Assembly: GCF_947179515.1 (NCBI RefSeq)
Contig: NC_067473.1
Location: 75,845,719-75,909,718, forward strand
DNA length: 64,000 nucleotides
Origin: Apodemus sylvaticus
Lineage: Eukaryota > Chordata > Mammalia > Rodentia > Muridae
Direction: 5' to 3'
Shown here: piece by piece, positions 1-11,937 of the stretch
Position numbering within the stretch: the first letter of the stretch is position 1
Layout: every line of letters begins with the position of its first letter
Notes under the pieces: generated by a model
Told to the model about the DNA's origin: nothing
Database searches by the model: none
The model's input: the letters and a program-made list of their open reading frames with translations, nothing else
Position numbers and translations under genes: made by a program

Positions 1-117
1 TTAGAAAGAATGGAAAACCATAGGGCCAGGTATGGTTAGATGATGAATATTTGTCTGGAATGTGGAATGATTTTTTATCCTCTTGTCCTTCCTCACATTC
101 ACAAAAACAAACCCAAG

Positions 118-295
118 ACACACACACACACACATTCATGCGCACATACACTCATGCACACACTCATATACATTCTTGCAAACACTGACACACAAACATA
201 CACTCACTCATGCACACTAACACACATGCACAAACACACACACATGCACACATACACCCTTGCACACACTCATGCACACTCATACATTTGTGCAC
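118..295. repeat. CA-rich interrupted microsatellite
   Basis: A run of CA dinucleotides is broken by ATGCA and TCATGCA units, giving a degenerate minisatellite-like CA tract. The open frames across it encode only Thr/His-rich low-complexity peptide and are not genes. Confidence 0.9.
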
Positions 296-305
296 GGGCA
301 CTTTC

Positions 306-680
306 ATTTTAACAGTTCTTCTTTTCTTTCTTTAGCCTAGAAAACATTTATAGTGCAGTATTAAAGCCCTGTTGTGCTTTGGGGTCACTTTTCCATACGA
401 AGACTCCATCAAACAGCCAGCTATAAAATTACAAAATTCCATCTTGTAAAGGGGAATGCCCACAACCCTAGCACTTGCCATACTTCTCAATGTGGCCTAG
501 GGCTGACTATAAAAGGAGGTGCTGGTCTAGGTGGACATTAAGACCCTAAAGACTTGAGAGTGGGACATTAAAACAGCTAATAACCAACATTGATTAGAAA
601 GTATTAATAAGACTAGAGACAGCAGTAGGAACTGGCTTTCTGCAGCCCACAGGTGCTCTGATAGAGGCAGTGCAGAACAT
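306..680. other. Unique sequence, nothing recognised
   Basis: No repeat family, open frame or RNA motif was recognised. A TATAAAAGG string near 511 is present but has no supporting promoter context. Confidence 0.5.
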
Positions 681-720
<40 letters not shown>

Positions 721-795
721 TGTTGTGTGTGTGTATGTGTATGTGTGTGGGTATGTGTGTGTGTGTGTGTATGTATGTGTATGTGTATGTATATG
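681..795. repeat. (TG)n microsatellite
   Basis: A TG tract of about 115 bp with scattered TA interruptions. It directly abuts the B1-like SINE that starts near 796. Cys/Val and His/Thr open frames here are repeat artefacts. Confidence 0.95.
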
Positions 796-925
796 GTGGC
801 ATGTGCATGCCATCCCAGCACTTGGGAGATGAAAGTAGGATGCTTATGAGTTCGAAGTTACCATCAGCTACATGGTGAGTTCAAGGCCAGCCTGGGATAA
901 ATGAAACCCAGAGAGCAAAACAAAT
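796..925 (+). mobile_element. B1-like SINE (diverged)
   Basis: The order of motifs follows a 7SL-derived B1: a CATGCCATCCCAGCACTTGGGAG-like left part, a GAGTTCGAAG segment, the GTTCAAGGCCAGCCTGGG box, then ATGAAACCC. The GAGTTC...GGTGAGTTC repetition fits the internal duplication typical of rodent B1. Substitutions throughout indicate an old copy, and no clean poly(A) tail or target-site duplication was seen. Confidence 0.75.
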
Positions 926-1047
926 TCCAGTTAGCATCTCCCTCAGTTCTCAAGTGTTCATCTTTGGTGACTTCTAGTTTGAGTATGAAGGGCATGGGCC
1001 AAAGAGGAAGGGTGCTGTAAACTGAAAGCCAAGAATGATGAGGTCCA

Positions 1048-1050
<3 letters not shown>

Positions 1051-1087
<37 letters not shown>
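1051..1087. repeat. (GA)n microsatellite
   Basis: A perfect run of GA dinucleotides about 37 bp long. Confidence 0.97.
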
Positions 1088-1088
<1 letters not shown>

Positions 1089-2345
1089 ACATGACCCAGG
1101 TAAGCACGTTTGCAGTGACCCATGCGGGTTAACACAATAGTGTAATGTGAGTGGAAGGACAGAGGCAGAGAATGCTTGAAACTGTGGCTCAGGGATCAAA
1201 AACTTAAAGCTTGCAGCTTGGATGTTAACAAGTATAAAACAAACATACCATTTTTGTTGTTGTGTGTTCACACCCAGGTGTATTTTACATACATAGTCCG
1301 TTTGCTGAGAGCACCGTCAGTTATATAAAGTTTTATTCATCCCACAGATCCTAAATCTTTTGAAGACTTCAGAATCTTTGACAAAACCTCCCTCAGAAGT
1401 TGTGTATTTCTGGATGTTCCTGTTCCAGATCTGCTCTGGGCAGTCTTTAGATTTTAAAATTAATAATTTGGAAATTGTGTTCTGCCTACATGCAACAACT
1501 TCTTCATCTTGTCTGAAGAAATGATTCAGAGTGGCAGTTGCTCCCCACAGCTCGGACTCACGAAGCAAGATTACAGTAAGTGGGCATTGGTACCAGCATT
1601 GGTACCAGGTAGGAGCAGAGCTAGCAGTGATCTCTTTCTGTGTCCACAGCTCCATCTCCCCCTGTGTCCTATTTGGAGCACACACTGCCCTGAAGGCAGA
1701 TGCTTAGGGCTTTTCATGAAATATAATAGCAGTTTTTAAAGTATGGGATTTGTTATAAAGGACAGTCATTCTGAGGAACTTTGGATATCTTTGAATAGTT
1801 TTGAAGATAACTAAAAAGAAACAAACCGGTAAGACTGCCAAGTGCTTATGAAATAAATAAAATCCTACATATTCCTTCTCATTGGTGATGTTTTAATTTT
1901 ATTGTTTTAATATATGCCTACTAACTGGGTCATCGCATAGGGTCTGGGCAATAGATATAGATAGCTAGAGAAAACACTGGAGGCCAGGTATCGTCTGGGT
2001 CGTGGGTGAATGGGGAGACTCCCAGTTCTCCAAGCACACTTCAATACAGCATGGAGCTCTGATGTCTGTAGCCTGGAACCTGGCGTCTGGAGAAACCTTG
2101 GCTCCTGCTGAAACACCTGACAAGTCAACAGAGAACCTCTCATCTTCACATAGATTTCACATAGCTTCAGTCTCTCAACCCCATGTTTTTGGCTTGACGC
2201 TTTAAAGGTGGTCACAGCAGCCATCGAACAGCACAGAAGAGCCACCAAGTCTGAAGAAGCATCCCTTAATTGTGGAAACTGTTCTAAAGTGTCATCCGGT
2301 GGGGACCTATGCAGCTTGGCTTTCTTTCTTCTCAATTTTATTTCT
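1088..2345. other. Unique sequence, no gene seen
   Basis: Open frames of up to about 156 codons on the minus strand (1907-2377) match no family I know, and the longest runs into an L1 remnant. No splice-flanked coding exon, RNA gene or repeat was recognised. Confidence 0.5.
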
Positions 2346-2562
2346 TTATTTTTTTGGTTGTGATAAAATAGTATCATATAAATTTATTGTTTTAATCATC
2401 TTAAACCATGATGTTCAGTGGCATCCAACAATTCACTACTGAGTAGCTCTAAAATATTCCATCATCCCAAATTGAATTGTACCTATTAATCATACCTTCT
2501 GGTCCCCACACCCCCTAGGCTGCTCCATTCTGTTTTCTCTATGTCGTTTGGTGCTTTTTAAC
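2346..2562 (-). mobile_element. Ancient L1M 3' end fragment
   Basis: Read on the plus strand, the sequence follows the antisense of the old mammalian L1 3' UTR. It has a GTGATAAAATA start, then a TTCAGTGGCAT motif, a CATCATCCCAAATTGAA segment, and a CCCCACACCCCCTAGGCTGCTCCATTCTG-like block ending in a GTTTTCTCTATG string. The many substitutions are those expected of an element that predates rodents. Confidence 0.75.
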
Positions 2563-4484
2563 AATACTGCCAACTCCAAGTATTGCTTAACCTTGGGAAC
2601 TTTCTGTTGTTTATTTTTAAAACCCATCAGAGAAAATGCACATTACCCAGGGAAGGCACAAGCCTCCAGGGGTCCATTTGAAAGAATGATTACACCAATA
2701 ATAATGCTTGTGGAAGGAAGTGTGGTCCCTGGATGAGGCCGGCTCTTGAGAGGCTGTGACAAACTCGAAACCCCATTTCTGCTTTGAATGGCTGGTGATG
2801 GAGAGGAGCTTTGTGCGCCATCACCCGGTCAGCCATGGAATGGAAATGGATGGCCTTTCGATCTGCCACGTTGTTATTGTTGGGAGAGGAGGCACTTGCA
2901 GTTTGTTCTGTGGCCTTTGTGATGAGATCACCATGGGGCCAAGTGGCTCATTCGTCTCCGTTGCCAGACCAAGGTGACGATCTGGAATGGTTTAAGAGAG
3001 AGAAAGGAAGACCACACGGAGCTGCAGTGGGATGCTGTCCCAGCTGCCTGAATGAAATCCGCGTTCCCGCCTCCCCGTCCAGCCCCAACCATGGCATCCA
3101 CCTCCAAGAAAAGAAAGCAGCCAACCCCTCCTGAGAATAATTGATGCAGACATAGTAGAGTGTACAAAATGAACATTATGCTAAACTGGAAAACTTTTAC
3201 CCTAGGAAAAATTCTGGTCCCCTTCAAAACAGGGTTAGGCCTGTTTTATCCGAGTTACCTTGATAATTATGTCAACTTTGTCTTTAGGCACACATGGGTC
3301 TAACCAGAAATTAAATTATGACTTTGGTTTCAGGAATGTCTCTCTGGAAAGTTTTGTTTATAGTATATTTAAAATTTTCAAAAACAGATATACAGAGTTT
3401 ACATGTAGACAAAAGAAAACACATGCAGGTATAAATATCCGGCATAGGGAGAAAATAACTATAAGAGTTGGTTTGCTGGTTTCATTTAAACACATGGTAA
3501 GCAACATTCGGTGGGAGTTTTCACTTACTCCATGGGCATGTGTTCCCCAGTACATTCTGTCGACGGGCAGGGGGTAGGTCTCTGTTTCTGTGTGCTCGCA
3601 GAGTTGGGGACCTTCCGTCAGGGCCCCAGGAGCATGACCACAATTGAAGGTGTAGCTTCTGCTGTCTGCTCAGAAGCTGGAGGTGGAAACAGTTTCGTAA
3701 AAAAAAAAAAAAAAAAAAAATCAAGACCTTACTAGGTTTATTCTGTCACCATTGCAACAGAACACATTTTTTATTAGATCACCCATACATGGGACAATAG
3801 ACCTTGTCCACTCATGTGGCATGAGAAGGAGCCACTCAAAAGGGTGGACAGTTAGAGCCAAGGGGGGCAGTCTTTGAGTAAGAGGCAATGCTAACACTTG
3901 AAAAGTGGCTGCTCTGGGCGCTTTGGCCCTTTTCTCTCAGAACCCCGAGCTTGGGGTTCCAACATGGCCATCTGGTCTGGTAGGATTGAGGTAGGCCAGT
4001 TGGCCTGGCCTCAGAGGTCTGATTAAACTGGGCTCCAGTTTCTCTACTTGTGCTGCGAGGGCTCTGTTCAGTGAGAGGTGTGATGATCCACCTCAAGAGA
4101 ACTGTGGGTGAGCAGGCTTTGTTTTTTTCTGGTCTTCAACAATACTCCCCAGAGAGAAAGGCCATGTTTCACCAGGCAAACCAGCCTCTTGGAGAGTTAG
4201 TGTGTTCAGATCGGGATCTGCCTGACTCCGTTAGAGTCCAGCACAATGGGACATGGCTAATACAGCTCTTCAACCTGTGCTGCGTGCGCGACGGCTGCTG
4301 ACCTGGGGAGAGGCTCACGGAGGGGTAGGACACTGTCCTCCAAAAGCATGTGCTTGGCAGCCTGGGACTCACTAAGTTCCTGCTCTGGCCATCTCCGTGT
4401 GACAGGACAGTTATATCGCTGTTGGCACGTGAGCAAGAATCAGAGTGCTGTAAGGAGAAGCACACTAACTATACCACCAGGGAC
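2563..4484. other. Unique sequence around an A-run
   Basis: No gene or repeat family was recognised apart from the A-run at 3699-3720. The GC-balanced part at 2740-3130 is free of obvious repeats and could include conserved non-coding DNA, but the sequence alone does not show this. Confidence 0.45.
3699..3720. repeat. (A)22 homopolymer
   Basis: Twenty-two consecutive A residues. There is no AATAAA in the 60 bases upstream and no evident target-site duplication, so I do not read it as the tail of a processed pseudogene. Confidence 0.95.
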
Positions 4485-4660
4485 CCAGGACAATCCTTGC
4501 CTTTGTCACTTAGTGCATGACTGGAGGGAGTTACTAATCACCTCTGAGTCTCTTCCTCATCTGTGAAGCTAGCATGTTGATTACAGCTATCTTCTGGAAT
4601 TGCCCTGAGAGTTCAAGACAATATGTGTGAAGTTCTTGATTTAGTTCCCAGCCTAATAGC
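4485..4660 (+). mobile_element. MIR SINE remnant
   Basis: The core has the MIR order: TTTGTCACTTAGTGCATGACTGG (the variant of 'cacttactagctgtgtgac'), then TCTGAGTCTCTTCCTCATCTGTGAAG, then GATTACAGC and CCTGAGAGTTCAAGA. MIR is a tRNA-derived family shared by all mammals, and the divergence here fits that age. Confidence 0.75.
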
Positions 4661-4737
4661 CTGTAGGATAGGGGAAGTATCCTTATCATAGCCACCTCCT
4701 AAAAACAGAAGGACAAAATCCTGAGAAAAGATCAGTT

Positions 4738-4802
4738 CTCCTCCTCCTTGTCTTCCTTCCTCTTCTCTCCTCCCTCTTCTTCCTCTTCTTGTCATCATCA
4801 TC
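4738..4802. repeat. Polypyrimidine CT-rich tract
   Basis: A TCC/CTT-rich tract ends in (TCA)n at the edge of the B3 SINE. It is probably the expanded complement of that SINE's A-rich tail. Confidence 0.8.
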
Positions 4803-5017
4803 ATATTTCTTTATTTTATGAGTATGAGTATTTGCATGTATTTTGTGTACCATATACGTGCTTGACATCCTTTGGAGTTCTGAAGAGTGTATCAGATGCC
4901 CTGCAACAGAGGATTGGTGGATGCAAATTTTAAGCTACTATGTAGATGATTAGAACCAAACCCAGGTCATCTGCAAGAGCAAAAGTTCTTAACTGCTCGG
5001 TCATCTCTTCATATCCC
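4803..5017 (-). mobile_element. B3 SINE, antisense
   Basis: On the plus strand the element reads from its A-rich tail complement (TTTCTTTATTTTATGAG) through a TTTGCATGTATTTTGTG block and an AACCAAACCCAGGTCATCTGC block to the tRNA-like head TCTTAACTGCTCGGTCATCTC. This is the B2/B3 family in reverse. It is a near full-length but diverged copy. Confidence 0.85.
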
Positions 5018-5446
5018 CAAACAATCTGTTCTTAATAAGCTACCAGGGAGGCATTGCTGCCCCCTTTAACATAGTTAGCTACTCGAGATCATAATGTCTC
5101 ATGTTCCGTATGCTGTGGTCCTAGTGAGAGAAACATATGGAAACTCCTCAAACCCTTCATACCTATTCATACACACACTGACACGGAGCAGGAAGCGGTT
5201 GTTGGAGCCATTGGCGGTGACTAAGAATCTCTTCTTGTATGTTTCTGTGAGGAACATTGTGGAAAGTGGACTCAAGCTTCCGCTCACAGGATTAGTGAAC
5301 TGAGAGAAGCAAGTTCTGAGATCGTCTGCAAATAGGCCAGGCACTCCCACACACAGGGCTCCCAGAGCCTGCGCCTTAGATAGGCCCTTATGCATTTAAT
5401 TAGACAGATACAGTCAACAAAGGACTACTCTTTCCTTGTGTTCAAG
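5018..5446. other. Unique sequence, nothing recognised
   Basis: No repeat or gene recognised. Short open frames on both strands are of chance length. Confidence 0.5.
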
Positions 5447-5612
5447 ACTGTGCTGGTTGGTGTTTGCCAACCTGTCACAAACTAAGGTCCCCTGGAGAGA
5501 AGAAACCTAAACTGAAGGATGAACTCCATCAACTTGCTCTCTGTCCACATCTGTGGGGTATTTTCTTATTAATGATTGATGTGCGAGGGCTCAGGCCACT
5601 GTGGGGGTGACT
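5447..5612 (+). mobile_element. Rodent MaLR-like LTR, 5' fragment
   Basis: It begins TGTGCTGGTTGGTGTTTGCC and continues with a CAACCTGTCACAAACTA block, ACCTAAACTGA, GGGGTATTTTCTTATTAATG and GATTGATGTGCGAGGGCTCAG. The same order is seen in the longer copy at 27940-28332 in this window. Only about the first 165 bp are present, so it is truncated. The assignment to the MaLR group is inferred from the longer copy. Confidence 0.7.
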
Positions 5613-8600
5613 CTGTAAGTCCCATCAGTTTTCTGAACAAGAGACATGTGAACACAGTGCTTTAGATTTCTAAGTGAACTCTCATCCAGCTGTTTTCCAA
5701 TAGCACGATGCTGAGCAAAATCCTTGTCTTTGGTTATAAATGCCTTCACTAGGTGCCTGTGCTAACAATCAAACATTAAAATTAAAAATTCCAATGTGGC
5801 TCTGCACTCTGGGTATTGCCATTTATTTGGCCACTATATGTGTGCTTTCCATAGCTTAGAAATGGCCTTCAGAGGAATTGTTCTTTCAACTGTTTCAGGT
5901 CATCATGATCTCGTCTGAACTACAGCTGCTCAAGGAGTTGTCAGAATGCATTGCACTTTGCTCTTCACCCCAAGCAGCGTGGACCCCGCCTCTCAGAGCG
6001 CCCTCCACTGCACAGGACTCTTCACTCAGGGCTCTCTTGTCCCAGCCCCAGATTTCAGCACCTTCCTGTTAACTGCTGAAAGCCGAGGGCCCCATTTCTC
6101 CAGCCAGATCCAATCTCTTGATGAAATCCAAGAGCATGACCGAAGGGGTCTGTTCACACGTCCCTTTCCTCCAGCCCATGACAGAGTTGGTGTCAGGGCA
6201 GGAATGCTCCTCTCCACCCCTGCTCAGTCCCTGATTCCAAAGGATTCTTTCTCATCTCTGCTCCATCTTTTCCAGGTCACCCTCATCCTGGCCCTGTTTC
6301 CCCATTTTGGAACAAGCCAAGGGTCAGTTAGGCTTTCTACAGCATCCGCACCAACACAATGCTCTTAGGAAAAGTAAGACTTTTAGCAGCATATTTTCAT
6401 TACACGAAGTTTAGAGAGCTAAGGCATGGATGGGCAGAAAGGAAATTAAAACCCCATATACTCTTATGCATGAGAGACACCCACTGCTAACATTTGCTGA
6501 ATATGACTCCGCTTTCCACTCCAAGCACTTTATGCACTTTTCCTCTTTTACGAAATTGAAATTTTATTATGCTACAAGTATAAGATACAAAGATTTTCTC
6601 TCATCATTAAAATATATCTCTACATCAACACAGCAAATTTCTAGAGTGCCTCAGACCCATCTGGGGTGGATGGGCATCTGTCCCTTTAAACGTTTCTCTC
6701 CAGAATCTTTAAGCCTATTATAAACCAGGGTGCATAGAGCTATTTCTACTTCTTTGAGTTTATTGTGATAACTGTTCCTCCTCCAGACATGTCAGTTAAT
6801 ATTTAATATACTAATTTTCACTGTGTTGGTACAGTCTTTTGTAAGTTAGTATGTGTGTGTCCCTGGATGAAGCTGGTTTGAATTCCCATTTTAGGAGTTG
6901 TAGGGACCCTCAGATTAAGTAAAGCGATATTCAGAAATAGAAGAAACTGGGGTCACACAATATCCAAATCAGTTCTACAAGTTACTTTGAACTGCTTAAA
7001 GTATCATTTTTATTCAAAGTAACCCAGGATATGCCGTGAGGTCATTTCTTAGTGAATTTTTAGAAAGAATTGCTTCTGAAAATTTTTACTAAAACTAAAA
7101 CTACTGTTGGAGATCCAAGTTCAACCCCATAATCTATAGACCAAAATTCTCAGGGTAAGACATTCCCTTGTCCTTAGCCTTCTTTTATTTCCTATGTGCT
7201 AACACCTCTTTATGCCTTCTCAGATATCCCCTTTGGATATGCAATTCCCAATATTTTTCCAGAACATTCTCATGTTTGATGCCCCTCACCATTCCTCACC
7301 ACCTTGTGAGTTAACTCTGGGGTGTAAGTCATCCATAAACGTGACAACATAATAAATGAGTGCTTTAGCTAAGGCTTCATCAAAGTAAGGGAAGAAGAGA
7401 TCAAAACTAGGGCCATGGGGACCTGACTATCATGGTGGATTATCCTTATGTTAATCCTAGAACTACCCATGTTGAGATTAAACAGCCACAGAACTCTAGA
7501 AACACTTGGCTACCAAGGGGATGCAGCTAGTTGACTGACTTATTCCTTGTTTCAAGTAAACATCACTGTGCCTGACTTATCCTAAACCCACAGACCCAGA
7601 CACCTTCACACAAAGCAGGAGCAAGAGGGGGCATTATGGGAAATGGGCACCATTTGGGAGTGACTTTAAATGGGTAGGTTTAATTTTAAACATTAAAGTT
7701 AAAGCTCAAAGTCTACATGCTTTTTATGTCTGAAAATAGCCATTATTTATAACTACAGCTGAAGAGAAGTTTGGAGATTTCATCTGGGTGCTATGATGGA
7801 GGCCATGCTTACAGAAGGTTCCACACTTACACTCAAGTGCCAGTTCCAGAGAAGATGTTCCAGCTGCTTCAGCACACAGCCACAGATGATCTCCTCAGAA
7901 CATTAGCCTGGTAAGTGGCCATCCAAGAGATATCTAATTTCAAATGTTTCTGCAATTCCCACTGATGAAGATTCATGAAATTGAGTCTTTCCTGCATGTG
8001 TTCATGATCTCCAGATATTTGCATGTTCACATCAAACCATTTGCTGTGTGCCAGGCAACGGGGCAAGGGAAGAGCTAGTTTGCCAGAGAGAGCCAAATCC
8101 TGATAGGAGATTATGTATCAGCTAGAATGAAGCCCCACCAGAATTTACATCCATATCTTGTCTTACTCTGATCTCTCTCATCTTTCCACAGCCTTGCCTG
8201 ATTCTCTCCATTCTCGCTGGACAGAGAACACGAATGCTTTCTAACTGTCTATCACAATTCTGTCTCTTCATGGCAAAGCCTTGCATTAGGTTAGGGAATT
8301 GCCTCTCCCCACCAGCTAACAAGCTGACAGACTGTTGATTAAGACAATGACCTGCTGCTCTCTGTCTGTTGGGCACTGCTTGTCTGAAATACTAACTGAC
8401 AGGTGAGGAAAGGTATAAAACGAAGAAGCCACTGGCCAACACTCTTTCCAGCTACTGCATCTGGGTCCCTCAAAGCACAGGGTTTGATCTGTTTCCAAGG
8501 AGGTTCATAACCCCTTTCTTATAATCCCTGGAAATCCCTAACACACAGTCCAATACAATAAGGTTTGTTTCTTTCAGCAAATTGACTTCTGTTGCTTGAA

Positions 8601-9541
8601 AAGAGAATCTGAGTTAAACATGTCTTGAAATTATGAAGCCACCTAAAGAACTCACCTGACTGCATTGTGGGGTCTTTCATAACTCACCTGACCAAGTCAT
8701 GGACTCTCAAGATACAGCCAGGAGAGCCTACATCGTAGCTCCCTACCAACCTTTCCCACTCTAGTTTTATTCTAAAAATAAACATCAACTTTCACCGTTC
8801 TCTTTGGTTCCTTACTCAAATTCAAGCCACTGTGTAAGTTCTCTTCTCTATGTTCTCAATGGAAAAATCGTGTCACACCTGGCCCATCTCTCCTCCTCAT
8901 TCAGTCTCTTTCAGGTTTGTTCATATTGACTTTCATTATTCATTTATTGGTGAGAACTTCTCCATTCACACTTTCTTCATAGTAAATAACAGTGTTAAAT
9001 GGAGACTGTCTTTGTGCATCGCGTAGAATTTCTATAATTTTTATTACAGATACCATTGGTGGAAATGCTGGTTGTAGGCATGCACACATACAGTTCTGCT
9101 CATTTATTCTGTATAGCCTTTCCATACATTGCAGTTTACTATACAGGCATGGTGTTTACTGTTGTCTCCATAATCTGATGTTTACTATTACTCGTATTAC
9201 TTTTATTTTGCAGACTATGCAGATATTACCAGAACCGCATAATTCTCATCTGTCTTTCTGTGGTCATTGATTATTATGACAGGTGCCTATTCACAGGACA
9301 GCCTGTTTGAGACATTCATTGTATGTTTCTTTTAGGTTTGCTTGTGTAGCAAAATGTATCTTCCAAAAGTGGTCACGATGATGTTTACATTTCACATTTC
9401 TTTCAAGAACTTCATCATTTCCCATCAAGCAGGTGGAGTCAACTTCCCCTGCTTTGAATCTGGGCAGGACTTTGTAACCAACTCATGGCACAGAATGTAA
9501 TAGAATCATCTCTGTGGCTGTGTAGGCTAGTCATAAAAAGT
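5613..9541. other. Long unique stretch, no gene seen
   Basis: About 3.9 kb without a recognised repeat or gene. Frames of up to 140 codons (5946-6368, plus) are GC-driven chance frames with no recognisable domain. Parts of 6400-7560 are AT-rich and may hold decayed repeats I cannot name. Confidence 0.5.
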
Positions 9542-9660
9542 GCTTCTCCTCCTCCTCCTTTTCTTCTCTTTTTCTTTTTTTTTCTTACCCTTCTTCCTCT
9601 TCTCCTCCTGCTTCTCTTCCTCTTCCTCTTCCCCTCCTTCCCAGCCACACACACACATAC
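9542..9660. repeat. Polypyrimidine tract with short (CA)n
   Basis: About 100 bp of almost pure C/T (CTC, CTT and T-runs), followed by a short CACACA run. The lysine/arginine-rich minus-strand frame here is an artefact. Confidence 0.9.
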
Positions 9661-9837
9661 ATGTCTTCCTTGATATCTAAGGGTCATGTTGTACAGATTC
9701 CCAGATCGCATGATGAAGCAGTATTAACCAATGTCTCACCCACAGACTCAGCTGACTGATGGTATCTACTGTGACATGTGACTGGAGGACCCCTGGACAA
9801 TGGTTTTCAAATCTTTCTTTAAAGATCCAAATAAGAG

Positions 9838-9945
9838 TCAAGTGTGATAAAGCACACCTATAGCTCCAGCAGTTGGGATACTGAGGCCAGAGAACTGTGA
9901 GTTTTAGGCCAGCCTAGCTTTCATAGTAATAGCCTGTTTCAAAAT
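9838..9945 (+). mobile_element. Old B1/B4-type SINE fragment
   Basis: The sequence carries AAGCACACCTATAGCTCCAG, then TTGGGATACTGAGGCCAGAG, TTTTAGGCCAGCC and CCTGTTTCAAAA. This is the B1-like order (polymerase III box region, AGGCCAGCC box, CTGTCTC-like end). It is strongly diverged. Confidence 0.7.
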
Positions 9946-10318
9946 ATTTTTTAAAATCATTCTTAGTTAATGAGTCATATAAAAAGGAAATACACGGATT
10001 TAGCCTTGGTTTTAAATGGTCCCTGTTCCCAACCTTCTTGATACCCATACAAGGATGTGCAGCCAAGGTAGGGTTTCCTACCAACCTATGCCAGCCAAAT
10101 GAAGAAATGCCAGGAAGCCCAAAGACCACTGCCTAGCATATATTAAGTGCTGGGCTGGTAAAGGGTAATGAGTATCTTCTCCTCTCAGTGCATCTTCTCC
10201 TCCCAGTGCATCCATTTTCAACCTGCTTAAGAAGGCCTTCCCCATCCCTTCCTGTTCTGTCCTCAATTATATTGGTTCCAAGGTTATACTAACCTTGAAA
10301 AAATTGAACTGGATACAG

Positions 10319-10323
<5 letters not shown>

Positions 10324-10366
<43 letters not shown>
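10324..10366. repeat. (TG)n microsatellite
   Basis: A perfect TG run of about 43 bp, followed by T9 at the edge of an ancient L1M remnant. Confidence 0.97.
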
Positions 10367-10368
<2 letters not shown>

Positions 10369-10374
10369 GGGTTT

Positions 10375-11570
10375 TTTTTTGCTGCTAGAATATGTATGGC
10401 ACTGTCTTATCTATTGATGGTGCATAAACTTTCCCCTTCTAGTTTTATAGGATTTTCTACTACTCATTATTGATTTCCAGTCTAGTTTTACAATGACTTG
10501 ATGACAGATATTGTGTGGTCTCTAGTCTCCTAAAGTTTTGATGCTTTATGATCTCAAACTAGACTTAGTGAAGTTGAGTATATGTTTGCGAAGACTGTCT
10601 TTGGCTGCTGTTCAGTTATGTGTCTGTGGGCGTCAACGGTACCCTGTTGATGGACAGTGATGCTGATTTCAGTTCAGTTCTACTTTTCAGCCTTTAGGGT
10701 TCTGGCAGAGGATGCTTAAGCATCTAGCCACAGCTGTGGGTTCATCTACTTCAGTTCTGTGAGTTTTTCTTTGAATATCTCAATGCTCTGCTGGTAGGCA
10801 TACACGCTGGTAGGCACATTGGGTACCGGTCTTTAATCATTATGTGTTCCCCATTTATTCCTGATAACTGGTGTCTGCCCTGTATTGGAAGTGATGTTAC
10901 TACTTTTTGTTTTATGAATGTTAAGCTTGGAATACTTCATTTTTAATCCTTTAGTGTTGGAAGATGTAGTAATTTCCTAGAATAACGAACAAATAACTGC
11001 ATATTGTCTTGAGTCATGACACCCATGTCCTTTCCTAACTGTATTTAGGCCAATGGCATTTAAGGTGATTCCTTAACGATGATTCCCATTGATGAATTCC
11101 ATTGACAACTTCTGTATCTGTGACTTTTAGATTTTATGCTTTGTTCTTACCCTTGTTTATTCCTCATTTTCTGTCTTTTTTACATTAATTAGGCATTTTA
11201 TATGACTAAATATTTTCTCCTTCCTTAGCATTCTAATCATATTGCCTCTGAGTTATATTTTTGTTCAGTCCTAATTTCTTTATTTTAGTGGTCACCCAAG
11301 AGTTTGTAATGTAGACTGATGTTTAATGCAAATCAATTTTCAAGTAACAGAAGCAGTGAAAGAATTTTACAAATACAACATATTCCTTTACTGCCTTCCT
11401 TCTTTCCTTCCTCTCAGCTCTCACAACAGGGTTATAACTCATTTCACTTGTAAATGAATGTACTCCAACACGTATATATTGTGTATATAGTATATGCACA
11501 AAGATTTGAACACATTCTTATTATCACTTTCAAGAAGATATAAATTACTAAATCAGTTAAGAGAAAAAAC
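10375..11570 (-). mobile_element. Ancient L1M, antisense, first part
   Basis: Plus-strand sequence follows the antisense of old mammalian L1 ORF2/3' UTR. It has a TAGGATTTTCTACTACTCATTATTGATTTCCAG-like block, a mid-part around TTACCCTTGTTTATTCC, and an AGTGGTCACCCAAGAGTTTG segment. The high divergence and AT-richness fit a pre-rodent age. The upstream portion appears to resume after a cluster of younger insertions, around 12530-13680. Confidence 0.55.
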
Positions 11571-11571
11571 A

Positions 11572-11735
11572 GCAGGGCCCTGGAGAGATGACTCCTTCTT
11601 TAAGTGTATGTATTACTCTTTCAAAGACCCAAGTTCAAGTACTAGAATCCATGTCAGATGACTCAGTACCACTTGAAACTCCATCTTTGGGGAGATCTGA
11701 GGCCTCAACAGGTAGCTGTACTCAAGTGCACACCC
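11572..11735 (+). mobile_element. B3 SINE
   Basis: The tRNA-like head GCCCTGGAGAGATGACTC is followed by AAAGACCCAAGTTCAAGTACTAGAATCC and a body ending in AAGTGCACACCCCC. This is the B3 order in sense. It abuts an antisense B3, so the two lie tail to tail. Confidence 0.8.
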
Positions 11736-11744
11736 CCCCCCCAC

Positions 11745-11937
11745 GAATATTTATTTTATATTTATGAACATTTTGCCTACATGTATTCTGTGTACTACAT
11801 GCATACCTGGTGCTCTCAGAGGCTAGGAGATGCCACTGGATTCCCTCCAACTGCAGTTACAGACAGTGGGTAGTGGAATCAAACACAGTCTTCTGGAAGA
11901 GCATCCAGTGCTCTTAACTGATGAGCCATCTCTCTAG
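11745..11937 (-). mobile_element. B3 SINE, antisense
   Basis: It runs from TATTTATTTTATATTTATG through a TTTTGCCTACATGTATTCTG block, GAATCAAACACAGTCTTCTGG and AAGAGCATCCAGTGCTCTTAAC to the head GAGCCATCTCTCTAG. The copy is near full length and opposes the plus-strand B3 at 11572-11735. Confidence 0.88.

Noticed and set aside
511..520. TATAAAAGG as a core promoter
   Set aside because: An isolated TATA string in 64 kb is expected by chance, and there is no initiator, GC-rich context or downstream exon.
3699..3720. A22 run as the tail of a processed pseudogene
   Set aside because: No polyadenylation signal within the preceding 60 bases, no recognisable coding remnant upstream and no target-site duplication.
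5946..6368. 140-codon plus-strand open frame
   Set aside because: No family resemblance, no Kozak-type start or exon boundaries that stand out, and it lies in a long stretch with similar chance frames on both strands.
9439..9711. Lys/Arg-rich 90-codon minus-strand frame resembling a basic nuclear protein
   Set aside because: It is the complement of a polypyrimidine tract, so the basic composition is a repeat artefact.
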